15,699 nucleotides of DNA from Acidobacteriota bacterium. GTDB lineage: Bacteria > Acidobacteriota > Terriglobia > UBA7540. A program made the position numbers and the translations under genes. The notes beneath the pieces are model-generated. The model made no database searches, was not told where the DNA came from, and saw only the letters and a list, made by a program, of their open reading frames with translations. Below, in pieces: positions 1 to 6,541 of this stretch (position 1 is its first letter; every line of letters begins with the position of its first letter). The stretch is from contig JAKASC010000026.1 in assembly GCA_021828245.1 (NCBI GenBank), forward strand, positions 1 to 15,699, read 5' to 3'.

Positions 1-225
1 TTGAAAATTGGTCCGCTCAATGAACTGGCGCGTCACCGCCGACGTTAGCATTTGTTCAATGCGGAAGCGTGCCGTTTGGTTCACAAACGTGGGAATGGCG
101 ATGGTCTTGACGTCGGGGGGAAGCGAAGTTGCACGACCCGCTTCATGGTAGCCGCAGCCGGTCGCCGCGCAGGCGATGGCCAGTGCCAAAACCAACCGCC
201 GGGGGAAATTCAGCTTGCTGGCCAT
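1..225 (-). CDS. lptE: LPS-assembly lipoprotein LptE (3' part missing at window edge)
   Basis: This reading frame starts with ATG at 225 and runs off the left edge, so only the first 75 residues are visible. Residues 1-24 form a lipoprotein signal: basic start, hydrophobic stretch LVLALAIACA, then AATGC with Cys24 as the likely lipidated residue. It continues CGYHEAGRATSLP and VKTIAIPTFVNQT, followed by a stretch on an RIEQ..TSAVTRQF pattern, which is the typical LptE N-terminus. LptE is known to plug the LptD barrel and deliver LPS to the outer leaflet of the outer membrane. A GGAGG lies at 239-243, 13 bases from the ATG, which is a little far. The upstream gene ends at 227, so the two are almost certainly co-transcribed. 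An out-of-frame ATG at 230 would give only six codons. The family call is firm; the rest of the protein cannot be assessed. Confidence 0.85.
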   Translation of the reverse strand, partial: MASKLNFPRRLVLALAIACAATGCGYHEAGRATSLPPDVKTIAIPTFVNQTARFRIEQMLTSAVTRQFIERTNFQ

Positions 226-226
226 G

Positions 227-1267
227 TCATCCGGCGGACCTCCGTTTTCTTATGCTTTCGGCGGTCTGAATCGCGTTGACGGCCGCCAGCCGGAGCGGAT
301 CGGCAACCACCCACAGCCACAGTCCTGACGGATGGCCAGGGTCAGCCTCGACACGGTCCACCCAGATCGTTTCCGTATCCGACGCTTCGGCCGCTGACGG
401 AGGTGCTTCCGTGGCCTTTGAAATTCTTACGGGGTCGCCAGCAAGCGCCGTCTCGGCAGCCGCCGGCAGCACCACCCCTTTCGTCTCAATGTAAAACGAC
501 ATGCTGAGCGAATAGAAAACCGGCGCCTGCACCACCCGCAAGGAGGGCACGGGCGCCCAATTGCCAAGGTAGGCCGCCAGCTCTCGGCGAAGCCGGGCTT
601 CCATCTGAGGGTTCGCTGTGCTGTTTTTGCCGGCCAAGCGGGGCAGCAGATTGAACGCCATGCGGCCCCCATAGACATCTTGTGGAATCTTTTGAAAGCT
701 CAGCAGGTTGATCGTCTGCTTTTGCAGCTCTTCGATGGCACGGGGACCGATCTCGGCGGCCGGGCTTAAGATATGCGCCGTCACTCGCTCGATTTCGAAC
801 CTTGCGCTCAAGCGCCGGAGCAGGAGCGCTGTGACGATGGTCGCCCCATGAGGAGCGATGGCGACGGTCCCCCGGCGCTCGGGCCTGGAGGTCGTTTCCG
901 CCTCGAGCATGGGAATGCGGACCTCTACCGACGCGGAAGGCTCGAGCCGCCCGCTTAGATCAATGACCGCGCAACCCGCCTCCACCCCTTCCCCGGGCTT
1001 TGCCAGAAACGACGGCCACGGTTCCGGGGACGCGGCCAGAAAAGTGAAATCCAGGTCGGAGCTGCGAACCGATTCATCCGACGCCAGTCGCTGCTCGCCA
1101 CGCCCCAAATCCACAATCGGCAGTTCGGCTTCCCCTGACTCATCCTCGAAGGTGACGAGTCGCTCCACGGGGAAGCCTCGTTCTTCGAGCTGTTGCAACA
1201 GCTCTTTGCCAAGGAGCGAGGATGCCCCGACCACGGCCACACGAGAACCCTTTATTCCGCGTCTCAT
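227..1267 (-). CDS. Aspartate-semialdehyde dehydrogenase-like protein lacking catalytic residues (Usg-like)
   Basis: The 346-residue protein has the Asd/ArgC fold signature: N-terminal NAD(P)-type motif VAVVGASSLLGKELL (residues 10-24), an IDLSG segment near 102-106, and the dimerisation domain with AFNLLPRL near 204-211. The catalytic positions are lost. The usual NPNCST loop reads APHGAT, so the nucleophilic Cys is Gly141. The usual RVPV..GHS segment reads QAPVFYSLS (247-255), so the substrate Arg is Gln and the general-base His is Leu254. It should therefore not make aspartate semialdehyde. E. coli Usg is a known paralogue of this family with no established role, and this may be its counterpart. 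The ATG overlaps the pssA stop by four bases (ATGA), so translation is probably coupled. It sits between phospholipid genes and lptE, which suggests an envelope or structural role (inference). The frame is intact, so it is not a decayed gene. Confidence 0.8.
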   Translation of the reverse strand: MRRGIKGSRVAVVGASSLLGKELLQQLEERGFPVERLVTFEDESGEAELPIVDLGRGEQRLASDESVRSSDLDFTFLAASPEPWPSFLAKPGEGVEAGCAVIDLSGRLEPSASVEVRIPMLEAETTSRPERRGTVAIAPHGATIVTALLLRRLSARFEIERVTAHILSPAAEIGPRAIEELQKQTINLLSFQKIPQDVYGGRMAFNLLPRLAGKNSTANPQMEARLRRELAAYLGNWAPVPSLRVVQAPVFYSLSMSFYIETKGVVLPAAAETALAGDPVRISKATEAPPSAAEASDTETIWVDRVEADPGHPSGLWLWVVADPLRLAAVNAIQTAESIRKRRSAG

Positions 1268-2106
1268 GAAGCGTGAGCCTCTTCTGAAGCTGGTGGGCTT
1301 GGTCGTAGCTTTGAGATCACGCGCAGGGCCAATCCGGAAATGAGGTAGGTCAAGGCCAGCGTCAGCAGGACCGTTTCGGAATACATCACGATGGCCCAGG
1401 TGAGCACACCAATAAAGATAATGGTCACGTAGGGGCGTCTTCGCTGGAGGTCAATGGCCTTGAAGCTGTAATAGCGAACCCGGCTCACCATCAAGAAGGC
1501 CAGAAGCAAGGATAAGGCCATCCAAACCACCGCCGCCGGCCAGCTCTGGAGCGGCTTCTTCTCCCAATGAACGATGGCCGCGATAACGCCGGCGGCTCCC
1601 GGAATCGGCATGCCCACAAAGAACCGCCGGTCGGACGATGAGCGGACACTCTCAATGTTGAAGCGCGCCAGGCGGGCCGCGCCGCAGATGACAAAGGTGA
1701 AGGTGATAATCCAGCCGGCCTGTTGAAGGTGCGTGGCCAACGAGGCGCTGGCCGAAGCCATCACGGCTCGCATTCCCCACGTGTAGGCCAGCAACGCTGG
1801 CGCTACCCCGAAGGTAATAATGTCAGCTAGAGAATCGAATTCGCGGCCGAAATTGGACGCGGAATTGGTTAGCCGGGCAATGCGACCATCCAGCCCATCG
1901 AAGACAATGGCAATGCCGATGGCCTTCGCGGCACTGTCAAAAGCCTGGGCGGCCATGACCGCTCCATGGGGTGAGGAGAGTATTCGATTGGCTTCGAGCG
2001 AAGACAGGATGGCGTAATACCCGCAAACCAGGGTTCCCACCGTGAACAGACTCGGCAGAATGGAGAAGCCCCGCTGCAAGCCTCGTTCGGACTCCGGTCT
2101 AGTCAT
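1264..2106 (-). CDS. pssA: CDP-diacylglycerol--serine O-phosphatidyltransferase
   Basis: PssA is an inner-membrane enzyme that joins CDP-diacylglycerol and serine to give phosphatidylserine. With the start at 2106 the protein has 280 residues. The CDP-alcohol phosphotransferase signature is complete: D70, D73, G74, A77, R78, then G87, D91 and D95 with the canonical 8-3-3 spacing. Several hydrophobic segments follow, with charged RARFN-like and VRYYSFK segments typical of the family. The reading frame is open up to 2199, but the ATG at 2106 gives the usual N-terminus (MTRPESERGLQRG, then FSILPSLFTVG); the extra 31 residues would lie inside psd. The start overlaps the last 8 bases of psd and has no clear Shine-Dalgarno sequence, so translation is probably coupled to psd. 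Its stop overlaps the next gene by four bases. Confidence 0.93.
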   Translation of the reverse strand: MTRPESERGLQRGFSILPSLFTVGTLVCGYYAILSSLEANRILSSPHGAVMAAQAFDSAAKAIGIAIVFDGLDGRIARLTNSASNFGREFDSLADIITFGVAPALLAYTWGMRAVMASASASLATHLQQAGWIITFTFVICGAARLARFNIESVRSSSDRRFFVGMPIPGAAGVIAAIVHWEKKPLQSWPAAVVWMALSLLLAFLMVSRVRYYSFKAIDLQRRRPYVTIIFIGVLTWAIVMYSETVLLTLALTYLISGLALRVISKLRPSPPASEEAHAS

Positions 2107-2743
2107 CTTGATTGGCGCTGTATCCAATAATGCTGCTCCCTGCGCGGACGCGGTGGCCTTTCCGGACCGCAACGCGAACGGACATGTCCATAAGAACATC
2201 TACCCGCGATCCGAACCGAATCAAGCCTACGCGCTCACCGCGCCTGGTGTAGTCGCCCGCGCGCTTCCAAAAAACTATCCGCCGCGCCACCACGCCCGCA
2301 ATCTGTCGCACTATCACCTCGCCCTGCTTGCCACGCACCCAGAAGATATTCTGCTCATTTTCGACGGATGCCCGCGGATCATAGGCCACGCGAAACTTTC
2401 CCTTCCGGTAGCTTACCTCTCCAATTGTACCTGCAATCGGCGAGCGATTGACATGCACGTCGAACGGCGACATGAAAATGCTGACTCGCTGAAAGCGTTT
2501 TGAGCCGACCGGTTCTTCGCTGATCTCCACCACCTTTCCGTCGGCCGGTGAGGCGATGGCGTGGGGATCGGCAGGAGCGATGCGCTCCGGATCGCGGAAA
2601 AAATTCATTACTAGGAGAGCTAGAGCGAGAAAGAAGATTCCGCCTGCGGTCAGCCCCTCTGCCGACTCCAAATAGCCGAGGCTCATCAAGCCGCAGGCAA
2701 TCAGCAGCAGAGGCAGCCCAAACCAGTACCCTTCCTTGACCAT
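2099..2743 (-). CDS. psd: Phosphatidylserine decarboxylase proenzyme, short type
   Basis: Psd removes CO2 from phosphatidylserine to give phosphatidylethanolamine, acting just after PssA, whose gene follows directly. The 214-residue length fits the short (archaeal-type) Psd subfamily. Two hydrophobic segments lie at about 9-22 and 33-47, followed by FRDPER (49-54), SPADGKVVE (65-73), and the conserved SIFMSPFDVHVNRSPIAG block (88-105) with His97. The self-cleavage site is Gly178-Ser179 in RFGSRVDVLM; Ser179 would become the pyruvoyl prosthetic group. The ATG at 2743 has no strong Shine-Dalgarno sequence. About 100 bases separate it from the DUF465-like gene upstream, with no promoter I could recognise in the gap, so it may be read from that gene's promoter. 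Confidence 0.94.
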   Translation of the reverse strand: MVKEGYWFGLPLLLIACGLMSLGYLESAEGLTAGGIFFLALALLVMNFFRDPERIAPADPHAIASPADGKVVEISEEPVGSKRFQRVSIFMSPFDVHVNRSPIAGTIGEVSYRKGKFRVAYDPRASVENEQNIFWVRGKQGEVIVRQIAGVVARRIVFWKRAGDYTRRGERVGLIRFGSRVDVLMDMSVRVAVRKGHRVRAGSSIIGYSANQDD

Positions 2744-2846
2744 GCTGTTACGCCCGAGAGGGTCTTCGTTGCCGTGTGGGCCTGCTGCGGCTCACGACAC
2801 TTCTGTGGCGGCCACCAGGCGAAGGCATCGTTTGGCGGGCCACTTC

Positions 2847-3074
2847 TCAGTTGTGCTTGCTGGCATGCTGCAGCAGCGCAGCCATTTGGTCTTTTAGCCG
2901 TAGTTTCAGCTTCTTCAGGCGGATTTCCTCCATTTTTTCTTGGTCACTGAGGTGGGGTTTGCTTAGGAGCCGGTCGAGCTCGGCGGCGTAGGCGGCGTGT
3001 TGACGTTGCAATTCTCGGTACTGCTCGTTCGTGGCCATCAATTGCTCCCGGATGACCTCGGTCGGGGTGCTCAC
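2847..3074 (-). CDS. Small YdcH/DUF465-like coiled-coil protein
   Basis: The 75-residue protein matches the DUF465 pattern: a helix YRELQRQHAAYAAELDRLL (19-37), a short turn KPHLSDQEKMEE (39-50), and the basic helix RLKKLKLRLKDQM (52-64). The family is small, helical and of unknown function; E. coli YdcH is a member. The frame is open to 3293, but a GTG at 3074 preceded 10 bases away by a perfect AGGAGG (3085-3090) decides the start. The longer version would have a low-complexity N-terminus unlike the family. It is the first gene of the minus-strand envelope cluster and has a plausible promoter at 3115-3143. Family assignment is fairly secure; the role is unknown. Confidence 0.75.
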   Translation of the reverse strand: MSTPTEVIREQLMATNEQYRELQRQHAAYAAELDRLLSKPHLSDQEKMEEIRLKKLKLRLKDQMAALLQHASKHN

Positions 3075-3084
3075 GGGTGTGCCA

Positions 3085-3090
3085 CCTCCT
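3085..3090 (-). promoter_or_regulatory. Shine-Dalgarno that fixes the DUF465-like start
   Basis: AGGAGG on the minus strand, 10 bases before the GTG at 3074. It is the best ribosome-binding match in this part of the window and argues against the longer upstream starts in the same frame. Confidence 0.75.
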
Positions 3091-3114
3091 GAATAGATTT
3101 TGACTTCTGAGGGG

Positions 3115-3143
3115 AGCCTACCACACGGCTTGAGCAACATCAA
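3115..3143 (-). promoter_or_regulatory. Candidate promoter for the DUF465-psd-pssA cluster
   Basis: TTGATG (-35, 3138-3143) and TAGGCT (-10, 3115-3120) are separated by 17 bases on the minus strand. Transcription would begin near 3108 and give a leader of about 35 bases containing the AGGAGG at 3085-3090. The -10 matches only half of the consensus, so the call is moderate. Confidence 0.42.
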
Positions 3144-3349
3144 GTGCCTGACGAGCTCGCCCATCGAGGGGTGGTCAACGCCTGCGCCGTGGCGTCCGGG
3201 GCTGACAAGACGAACTTGCCTCCCCGTCTGCCGAGTCGTCAATCTTGGCCGGCGAGCTGGCTGGGCGGCAAGATTGGGAGTCCACGACGGCACACGCTAT
3301 GCCCATTTCAGGGTGTCCGGCCGCCGGCCAAGTGCCACGCTATCCGGGA

Positions 3350-3378
3350 TTGACAGTGCCGCAGCCGGCCATCATACT
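3350..3378 (+). promoter_or_regulatory. Sigma70-type promoter of the secreted glycine-zipper gene
   Basis: A perfect TTGACA (3350-3355) is followed after exactly 17 bases by CATACT (3373-3378). The start site would be near 3385, leaving an untranslated leader of about 110 bases before the ATG at 3497. Confidence 0.6.
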
Positions 3379-3496
3379 TGTCATTGGAGAGAGCGGTCTT
3401 CCGGCGTGCTCTGGCAACCGCATGCAACCGGAAGTCGGCTTCCTGAATCGTATGAGGAAGGGAAGTCGGACGTCGAGTCATTCGGTGGAGTAAGCC

Positions 3497-4186
3497 ATGC
3501 GAAGAGACTGGAGGATCATCACTTGGACGTTGATGATGACGGCTACGTCCGCGATGTTGTTCGCCGATTCAAAACCAAAAGTAATCCTTCCGGCCGGAAC
3601 CCGCATTAACGTGGTTTTGGTCTCCCCGCTCGATTCTTCCGTGGACCACAATGGAGACGGCTTTACGGCGAAAGTGGAGGATCCGGTCTTCGTGGGGGGT
3701 GAGGAAGTGATTCATCCGGGCAGCACGCTGCGCGGACATGTGACTTTCGTAAAGCCGCCCGGCCGTATTCGTGGCAAAGCCGAAATGCGCCTGGTGGCGG
3801 ATGAAATTGTGACGAAGAAAGGACAAGCCTTTGCGTTCACGGGCGAGTTGGGCAACAGCCAAACGTCGTCTGTCAAGGTCAAAGGGAACGAAGGCACGGT
3901 GCAAGGCCCCTCCAAGACCGCCAAGCAGACGGCCAAAGACGCCGGGATCGGCGCCGCGATTGGTGCGGGCGGCGGGGTTCTGGTGGATGGCGGCACAGGA
4001 GCTTTGTACGGCGTCGGCGCGGGCGCGCTCGTGGGGCTGATCTCCTATCTCGTTAAACACCACAAAAACGTGGTGCTTCAGCCCGGCACGGAATTAACCT
4101 TCGTTCTTACGTCGCCGGCCACGGAAACCAAGGCCACCGCTTCCCACGCTCCTTCTGCGCCGTTTATATGCACTAGCTGCCAGTAG
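3497..4186 (+). CDS. Secreted glycine-zipper protein of unknown function
   Basis: The 229-residue protein starts at an ATG with GGTGGAG six bases upstream. Residues 1-23 look like a Sec signal peptide (basic start, hydrophobic ITWTLMMTATSAMLF, Ala-Asp boundary). The mature part has a beta-rich domain beginning LPAGTRINVVLVSPL (31-45). A glycine-rich zipper follows at about 150-183 (GIGAAIGAGGG, then VGAGALVG), of the kind that packs in or on membranes. A second copy of the opening motif, LQPGTELTFVLTSP (194-207), comes near the C-terminus, which ends CTSC-Gln. The two PAGT/PGTE..LxSP segments suggest an internal duplication around the zipper. Proteins of this general look are common and uncharacterised in Acidobacteria (from memory, not searched). 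It has its own promoter and no obvious operon partner. A periplasmic or outer-membrane location is inference. Confidence 0.7.
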   Translation: MRRDWRIITWTLMMTATSAMLFADSKPKVILPAGTRINVVLVSPLDSSVDHNGDGFTAKVEDPVFVGGEEVIHPGSTLRGHVTFVKPPGRIRGKAEMRLVADEIVTKKGQAFAFTGELGNSQTSSVKVKGNEGTVQGPSKTAKQTAKDAGIGAAIGAGGGVLVDGGTGALYGVGAGALVGLISYLVKHHKNVVLQPGTELTFVLTSPATETKATASHAPSAPFICTSCQ

Positions 4187-4232
4187 GAGGAGAATTTCCG
4201 ACGTTTCATCGCCACGGCCTTCTGAGGAGATC

Positions 4233-4264
4233 AACCAACCTTCCGCGGAGGATGCTGGTTTCAA
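4233..4264 (+). terminator. Weak hairpin after the secreted-protein gene
   Basis: Arms AACCA (4233-4237) and TGGTT (4256-4260) enclose a second dyad around TCCGCGGA, followed by a short TTTCAATCATTT run. It could be a weak intrinsic terminator. The inner stem has mismatches and the T-run is broken, so confidence is low. Confidence 0.28.
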
Positions 4265-4285
4265 TCATTTGAACTCGTTTTGACC

Positions 4286-4315
4286 CTGACGCGCCTGACT
4301 ATGGGCGTCTATGTT
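4286..4315 (+). promoter_or_regulatory. Tentative promoter for the radical SAM gene
   Basis: CTGACG (4286-4291) and TATGTT (4310-4315) are 18 bases apart. A better -10, TATGAT (4315-4320), lies next to it but lacks a good -35. A promoter in this area is likely because the upstream gene ends at 4186. Which elements are used is uncertain. Confidence 0.35.
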
Positions 4316-4329
4316 ATGATAAACAAGTT

Positions 4330-4440
4330 GTGCGACGGCACTCGCCGCAACGGGCGGCGGGTGGGCGAGCGCGACGCAGTAAGGCAGCGAACCTGCAGGG
4401 TCATGTGCAATGAACGGTTGCCTTGTCTGCAGAGCAATAT
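4330..4440 (+). other. Structured 5' leader of the radical SAM gene
   Basis: Several inverted repeats stack up before the start codon. GTGC/GCAC lies at about 4330-4341. CTCGCC (4341-4346) can pair with GGCGAG (4364-4369), in competition with GCCGC/GCGGC just inside. AACC near 4391-4394 can pair with GGTT near 4417-4420 around an inner TGCA/TGCA hairpin. Together this is a leader of roughly 110-140 bases that is much more structured than others in the window. No known riboswitch consensus fits well. It may be regulatory or simply GC-rich. Confidence 0.3.
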
Positions 4441-4466
4441 CAAGCCGAAAAGAGGAAGGAGATTAA

Positions 4467-5753
4467 ATGGCCGAAGTTCTGAGTCCCGATCCCACGAAGA
4501 ATGCTCAACCTCCGTTCCGGGTGGATGTTCAACTGCATGATCTGCTCATGAAGGGAGAGAGAAAACCCACACCCAAGCCTGCTCCTGCCCTTGGTTCAAC
4601 CGGCGAAGCGCTGCGCTTTCCTGAACCGATCTATCCGCAGCGAACCTACGAGCGCGATATGACGGACAAGGAATGGCATCGTCTGAATACCAAGCGCGCC
4701 TTCCTTTGCTGGGGTTGGCCGTTCGCGCAATCGCTTTATCATCGGGGTGAACTGCGGCCGATTATTGCTTATCTTTTTACGGAATTTAAGTGCAATGTGG
4801 ACTGCCACTATTGCTGGTCGTTCAACAACAACGTCAAGGGGATGACCGAAGACACCGGCCGGCGCTCAATTGACTGGCTGGAATCCATCGGCTGTCGAGT
4901 CCTGGCGCTGATGGGCGGCGAGCCGCTCCTGCGGCCTCAATTTGTGCATAAAGTCACCTATTATGCGGCCAAAAAGGGTTTTTACGTTTATTTGCCGACT
5001 AATGGACGCTTGATGCGCCCCGAGGTGATAGATCGGATCGGCGACGCGGGCGTAGGCATTATCAACCTGGCGATTGATTGCGTCGAGGAGAAGCCGGGCC
5101 TGCCGAAAGCCTTGAATCGCATCCGTCCTTATTTCGATTACATGGTCAAGAACCAGCGGAAGTACGGTTACGCAGCCATGATTAACATCAACATCACGCA
5201 CATCAACCAAGAGGACGTGTTGGAGTTGACCGAGATTGCGCACGCCAACGGGCTGGCCACGGATTACCACATCAATGAGGCTCCGCTGACCGAGCAGAGT
5301 CACTTCCAGCACCTGGAGCGCAATGAAACCTATCTTACCCCGGACGATTTCCCAAAGGTCGAGGCGCTGCTCGATCAACTGATTGAAAAGCAGCGGCAGG
5401 GTTACAAGGTGGCGAATCCCATTCAGCACATGCATGATATGAAACGCCTGATGCGTGGCGAGGTTGAGCCATGGAATTGCCGGGCGGGCCAAAACAACCT
5501 CATCATTCGCCCCGACGGAACGCTGGCGCCTTGCTTCCCGATGTACTCTGCGACCTATGACTGGGGGAAGGTTGGCAACCACAAGTTTGATGTCAAACAG
5601 CTCGATGAGATGAAGCTCGAGTGCTCCAAACACTGCCTCTCGACTTGCAATTACATCCTCTCCCACTGCTACAGCGCCAAGCGTGTGCTGAAGTGGATGT
5701 TCAAGCAAGCGGCGCATGGGTTCCGCGGGGTCACGGGAAGCTTTGACGCTTAA
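4467..5753 (+). CDS. Radical SAM protein with SPASM-like auxiliary cysteines, substrate unknown
   Basis: The 428-residue enzyme starts at an ATG with GGAAGGAG five bases upstream. The radical SAM cluster motif is C109-x3-C113-x2-C116 (CNVDCHYC), preceded by the usual strand and followed by GGEPLL (150-155), the SAM-binding turn. A C-terminal cysteine-rich block (C338, C356, C386, C390, C394, C401) resembles a SPASM/Twitch domain that holds one or two extra Fe-S clusters. C338-x12-G351-x4-C356 fits the SPASM rule, but the remaining spacing (x3, x3, x6) does not match the usual pattern. The first ~95 residues, including a Pro/Lys-rich stretch (30-45) and FLCWGWPFAQSLY (79-91), are an extra N-terminal region. 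SPASM enzymes usually modify peptides or enzymes, yet no precursor peptide is evident nearby. The gene stands alone between its own leader and terminator. The general class is secure; the reaction is unknown. Confidence 0.85.
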   Translation: MAEVLSPDPTKNAQPPFRVDVQLHDLLMKGERKPTPKPAPALGSTGEALRFPEPIYPQRTYERDMTDKEWHRLNTKRAFLCWGWPFAQSLYHRGELRPIIAYLFTEFKCNVDCHYCWSFNNNVKGMTEDTGRRSIDWLESIGCRVLALMGGEPLLRPQFVHKVTYYAAKKGFYVYLPTNGRLMRPEVIDRIGDAGVGIINLAIDCVEEKPGLPKALNRIRPYFDYMVKNQRKYGYAAMININITHINQEDVLELTEIAHANGLATDYHINEAPLTEQSHFQHLERNETYLTPDDFPKVEALLDQLIEKQRQGYKVANPIQHMHDMKRLMRGEVEPWNCRAGQNNLIIRPDGTLAPCFPMYSATYDWGKVGNHKFDVKQLDEMKLECSKHCLSTCNYILSHCYSAKRVLKWMFKQAAHGFRGVTGSFDA

Positions 5754-5772
5754 TCGCGGCCCTGACAGCCCC

Positions 5773-5798
5773 AAGCCATTCCTAATCAGGATGGCTTT
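5773..5798 (+). terminator. Hairpin downstream of the radical SAM gene
   Basis: AAGCCA (5773-5778) and TGGCTT (5792-5797), with inner TCCT/AGGA, form an interrupted stem about 20 bases after the stop codon. The following sequence is only weakly T-rich. It may be a first, leaky terminator or a 3' stabilising hairpin; the stronger one is at 5912-5933. Confidence 0.35.
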
Positions 5799-5825
5799 GC
5801 TCCGTGCGTGGTCAACGACCACCAA

Positions 5826-5842
5826 CTTCAAGCCGCTTGAAG
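5826..5842. repeat. Perfect 7-bp inverted repeat in the convergent gap
   Basis: CTTCAAG (5826-5832), CCG, CTTGAAG (5836-5842) is a perfect dyad lying between the convergent radical SAM and mglA genes. There is no T-run on either side, so it is not a standard terminator. It could be an RNA hairpin in either transcript. Confidence 0.4.
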
Positions 5843-5911
5843 AATTCTCCAACGTGTAACCTGGGACTTTGGGTGGGTGGCGGGCTCGGTTAAGAAGAGC
5901 GCGGTCAGGCG

Positions 5912-5933
5912 AGGCTGGGATTCAGCCTTTTTT
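5912..5933 (+). terminator. Intrinsic terminator overlapping the 3' end of mglA
   Basis: AGGCTG (5912-5917), five-base loop, CAGCCT (5923-5928) and a run of six T (5928-5933) form a textbook plus-strand terminator, about 160 bases after the radical SAM stop codon. It covers the TGA and last codons of the opposing mglA gene, whose Lys-Lys-Gly end is encoded by the complement of the T-run. There is no matching T-run on the minus strand, so it should stop plus-strand transcription only. Confidence 0.72.
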
Positions 5934-6506
5934 GAGCTCGGCCAGAACAAGGCGACCGCATTCTTTCAAGGTCTCGAAGACCCCTGTCCCTTTGAAGGCG
6001 ACCGCCTCAAAGGTGGGTTCATCTTTCCGGGACAATTGCTTTTTGAGCTCTTCGACGGGCAAGGCGCTTGGAAGGTCCCGCTTGTTGAGCTGGAGCACAT
6101 ACGGAATCTTCATAAAGTCGTATCCGTGTTCCTTCAGGTTGTCTTGAAGATTCTCGATGGCTTCAAGGTTGGCGTCCATGCGTTCCTCTTGCGAGTCGGC
6201 AACGAAAATGACGCCGTCCACGCCTCGGAGGATCAATTTGCGGCTGGCGTCATAAAACACCTGGCCGGGAACCGTATAAAGATGAAAGCGGGTCTTGAAG
6301 CCGCGAACCGTTCCGAGGTCCAAAGGTAGAAAATCAAAGAAGAGTGTGCGGTCCGTTTCGGTGGCCAGGGAGATCATCTTTCCGCCGGCCTTGCCGGCGG
6401 TTTGCTCAAAAATATATTGCAGGTTGGTGGTCTTCCCCCCAAGGCCGGGGCCGTAGTAAACAATCTTGCAGTTGATTTCACGAGAAGCAAAATTAATGAA
6501 GCTCAC
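5922..6506 (-). CDS. mglA: MglA-type Ras-like GTPase
   Basis: The 194-residue protein starts MSFINFASREINCKIVYYG, the hallmark N-terminus of MglA. The P-loop is GPGLGGKTT (19-27). The G3 region is the MglA-specific TVPGQ (78-82) instead of DxxGQ. The guanine-binding motif is NKRD (141-144) and the G5-like segment is FKGTGV (171-176). In Myxococcus and other bacteria MglA is a switch that sets cell polarity and motility and is turned off by MglB. No MglB or roadblock gene is in the window, so a partner must be elsewhere or absent. The start is GTG at 6506, supported by alignment to the family; an AAGGAAAAGG run lies about 10 bases upstream. It has its own promoter at 6649-6679. Confidence 0.92.
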   Translation of the reverse strand: MSFINFASREINCKIVYYGPGLGGKTTNLQYIFEQTAGKAGGKMISLATETDRTLFFDFLPLDLGTVRGFKTRFHLYTVPGQVFYDASRKLILRGVDGVIFVADSQEERMDANLEAIENLQDNLKEHGYDFMKIPYVLQLNKRDLPSALPVEELKKQLSRKDEPTFEAVAFKGTGVFETLKECGRLVLAELKKG

Positions 6507-6541
6507 GCTGGTTTAGCCTTTTCCTTGTCGGATCCAATCTC

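Larger units (their letters stand above)
3091..3496. other. Divergent intergenic region of about 400 bases
   Basis: This stretch separates the minus-strand envelope cluster from the plus-strand secreted protein. It holds the ribosome-binding site and a candidate promoter for the former (3085-3143) and a good sigma70-like promoter for the latter (3350-3378). Between 3144 and 3349 I see nothing I can support. A plus-strand open frame that crosses the region and enters the next gene out of frame lacks a ribosome-binding site and resembles nothing. Confidence 0.6.

Noticed and set aside
227..1267. Asd-like gene as a pseudogene
   Set aside because: The frame is uninterrupted, of full family length, and tightly coupled to its neighbours; only the catalytic residues are changed.
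3100..3609. 169-codon plus-strand frame through the 3091-3496 region
   Set aside because: It overlaps the secreted-protein start in another frame, has no ribosome-binding site, and contains the promoter of that gene.
4330..4440. Resemblance of the leader to a GEMM (cyclic di-GMP) riboswitch because of GACGCA and GGTTGCC
   Set aside because: The GGGCAAACC element and the GAAA tetraloop with its receptor are missing and the spacing does not fit.
4280..4540. 86-codon Cys-rich frame before and overlapping the radical SAM gene, considered as a precursor peptide
   Set aside because: It has no ribosome-binding site, starts near or before the likely transcription start, and overlaps the radical SAM coding start by 74 bases in another frame. 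Its cysteines probably come from the GC-rich leader.
4467..5753. Radical SAM gene as hopanoid enzyme HpnH
   Set aside because: The cluster surroundings, length and C-terminal cysteines differ from HpnH, and there are no hopanoid genes nearby.
4866..5852. 328-codon open frame on the minus strand across the radical SAM gene
   Set aside because: It is the antisense of a gene with clear motifs, has no ribosome-binding site or recognisable domain, and is expected in GC-rich DNA.
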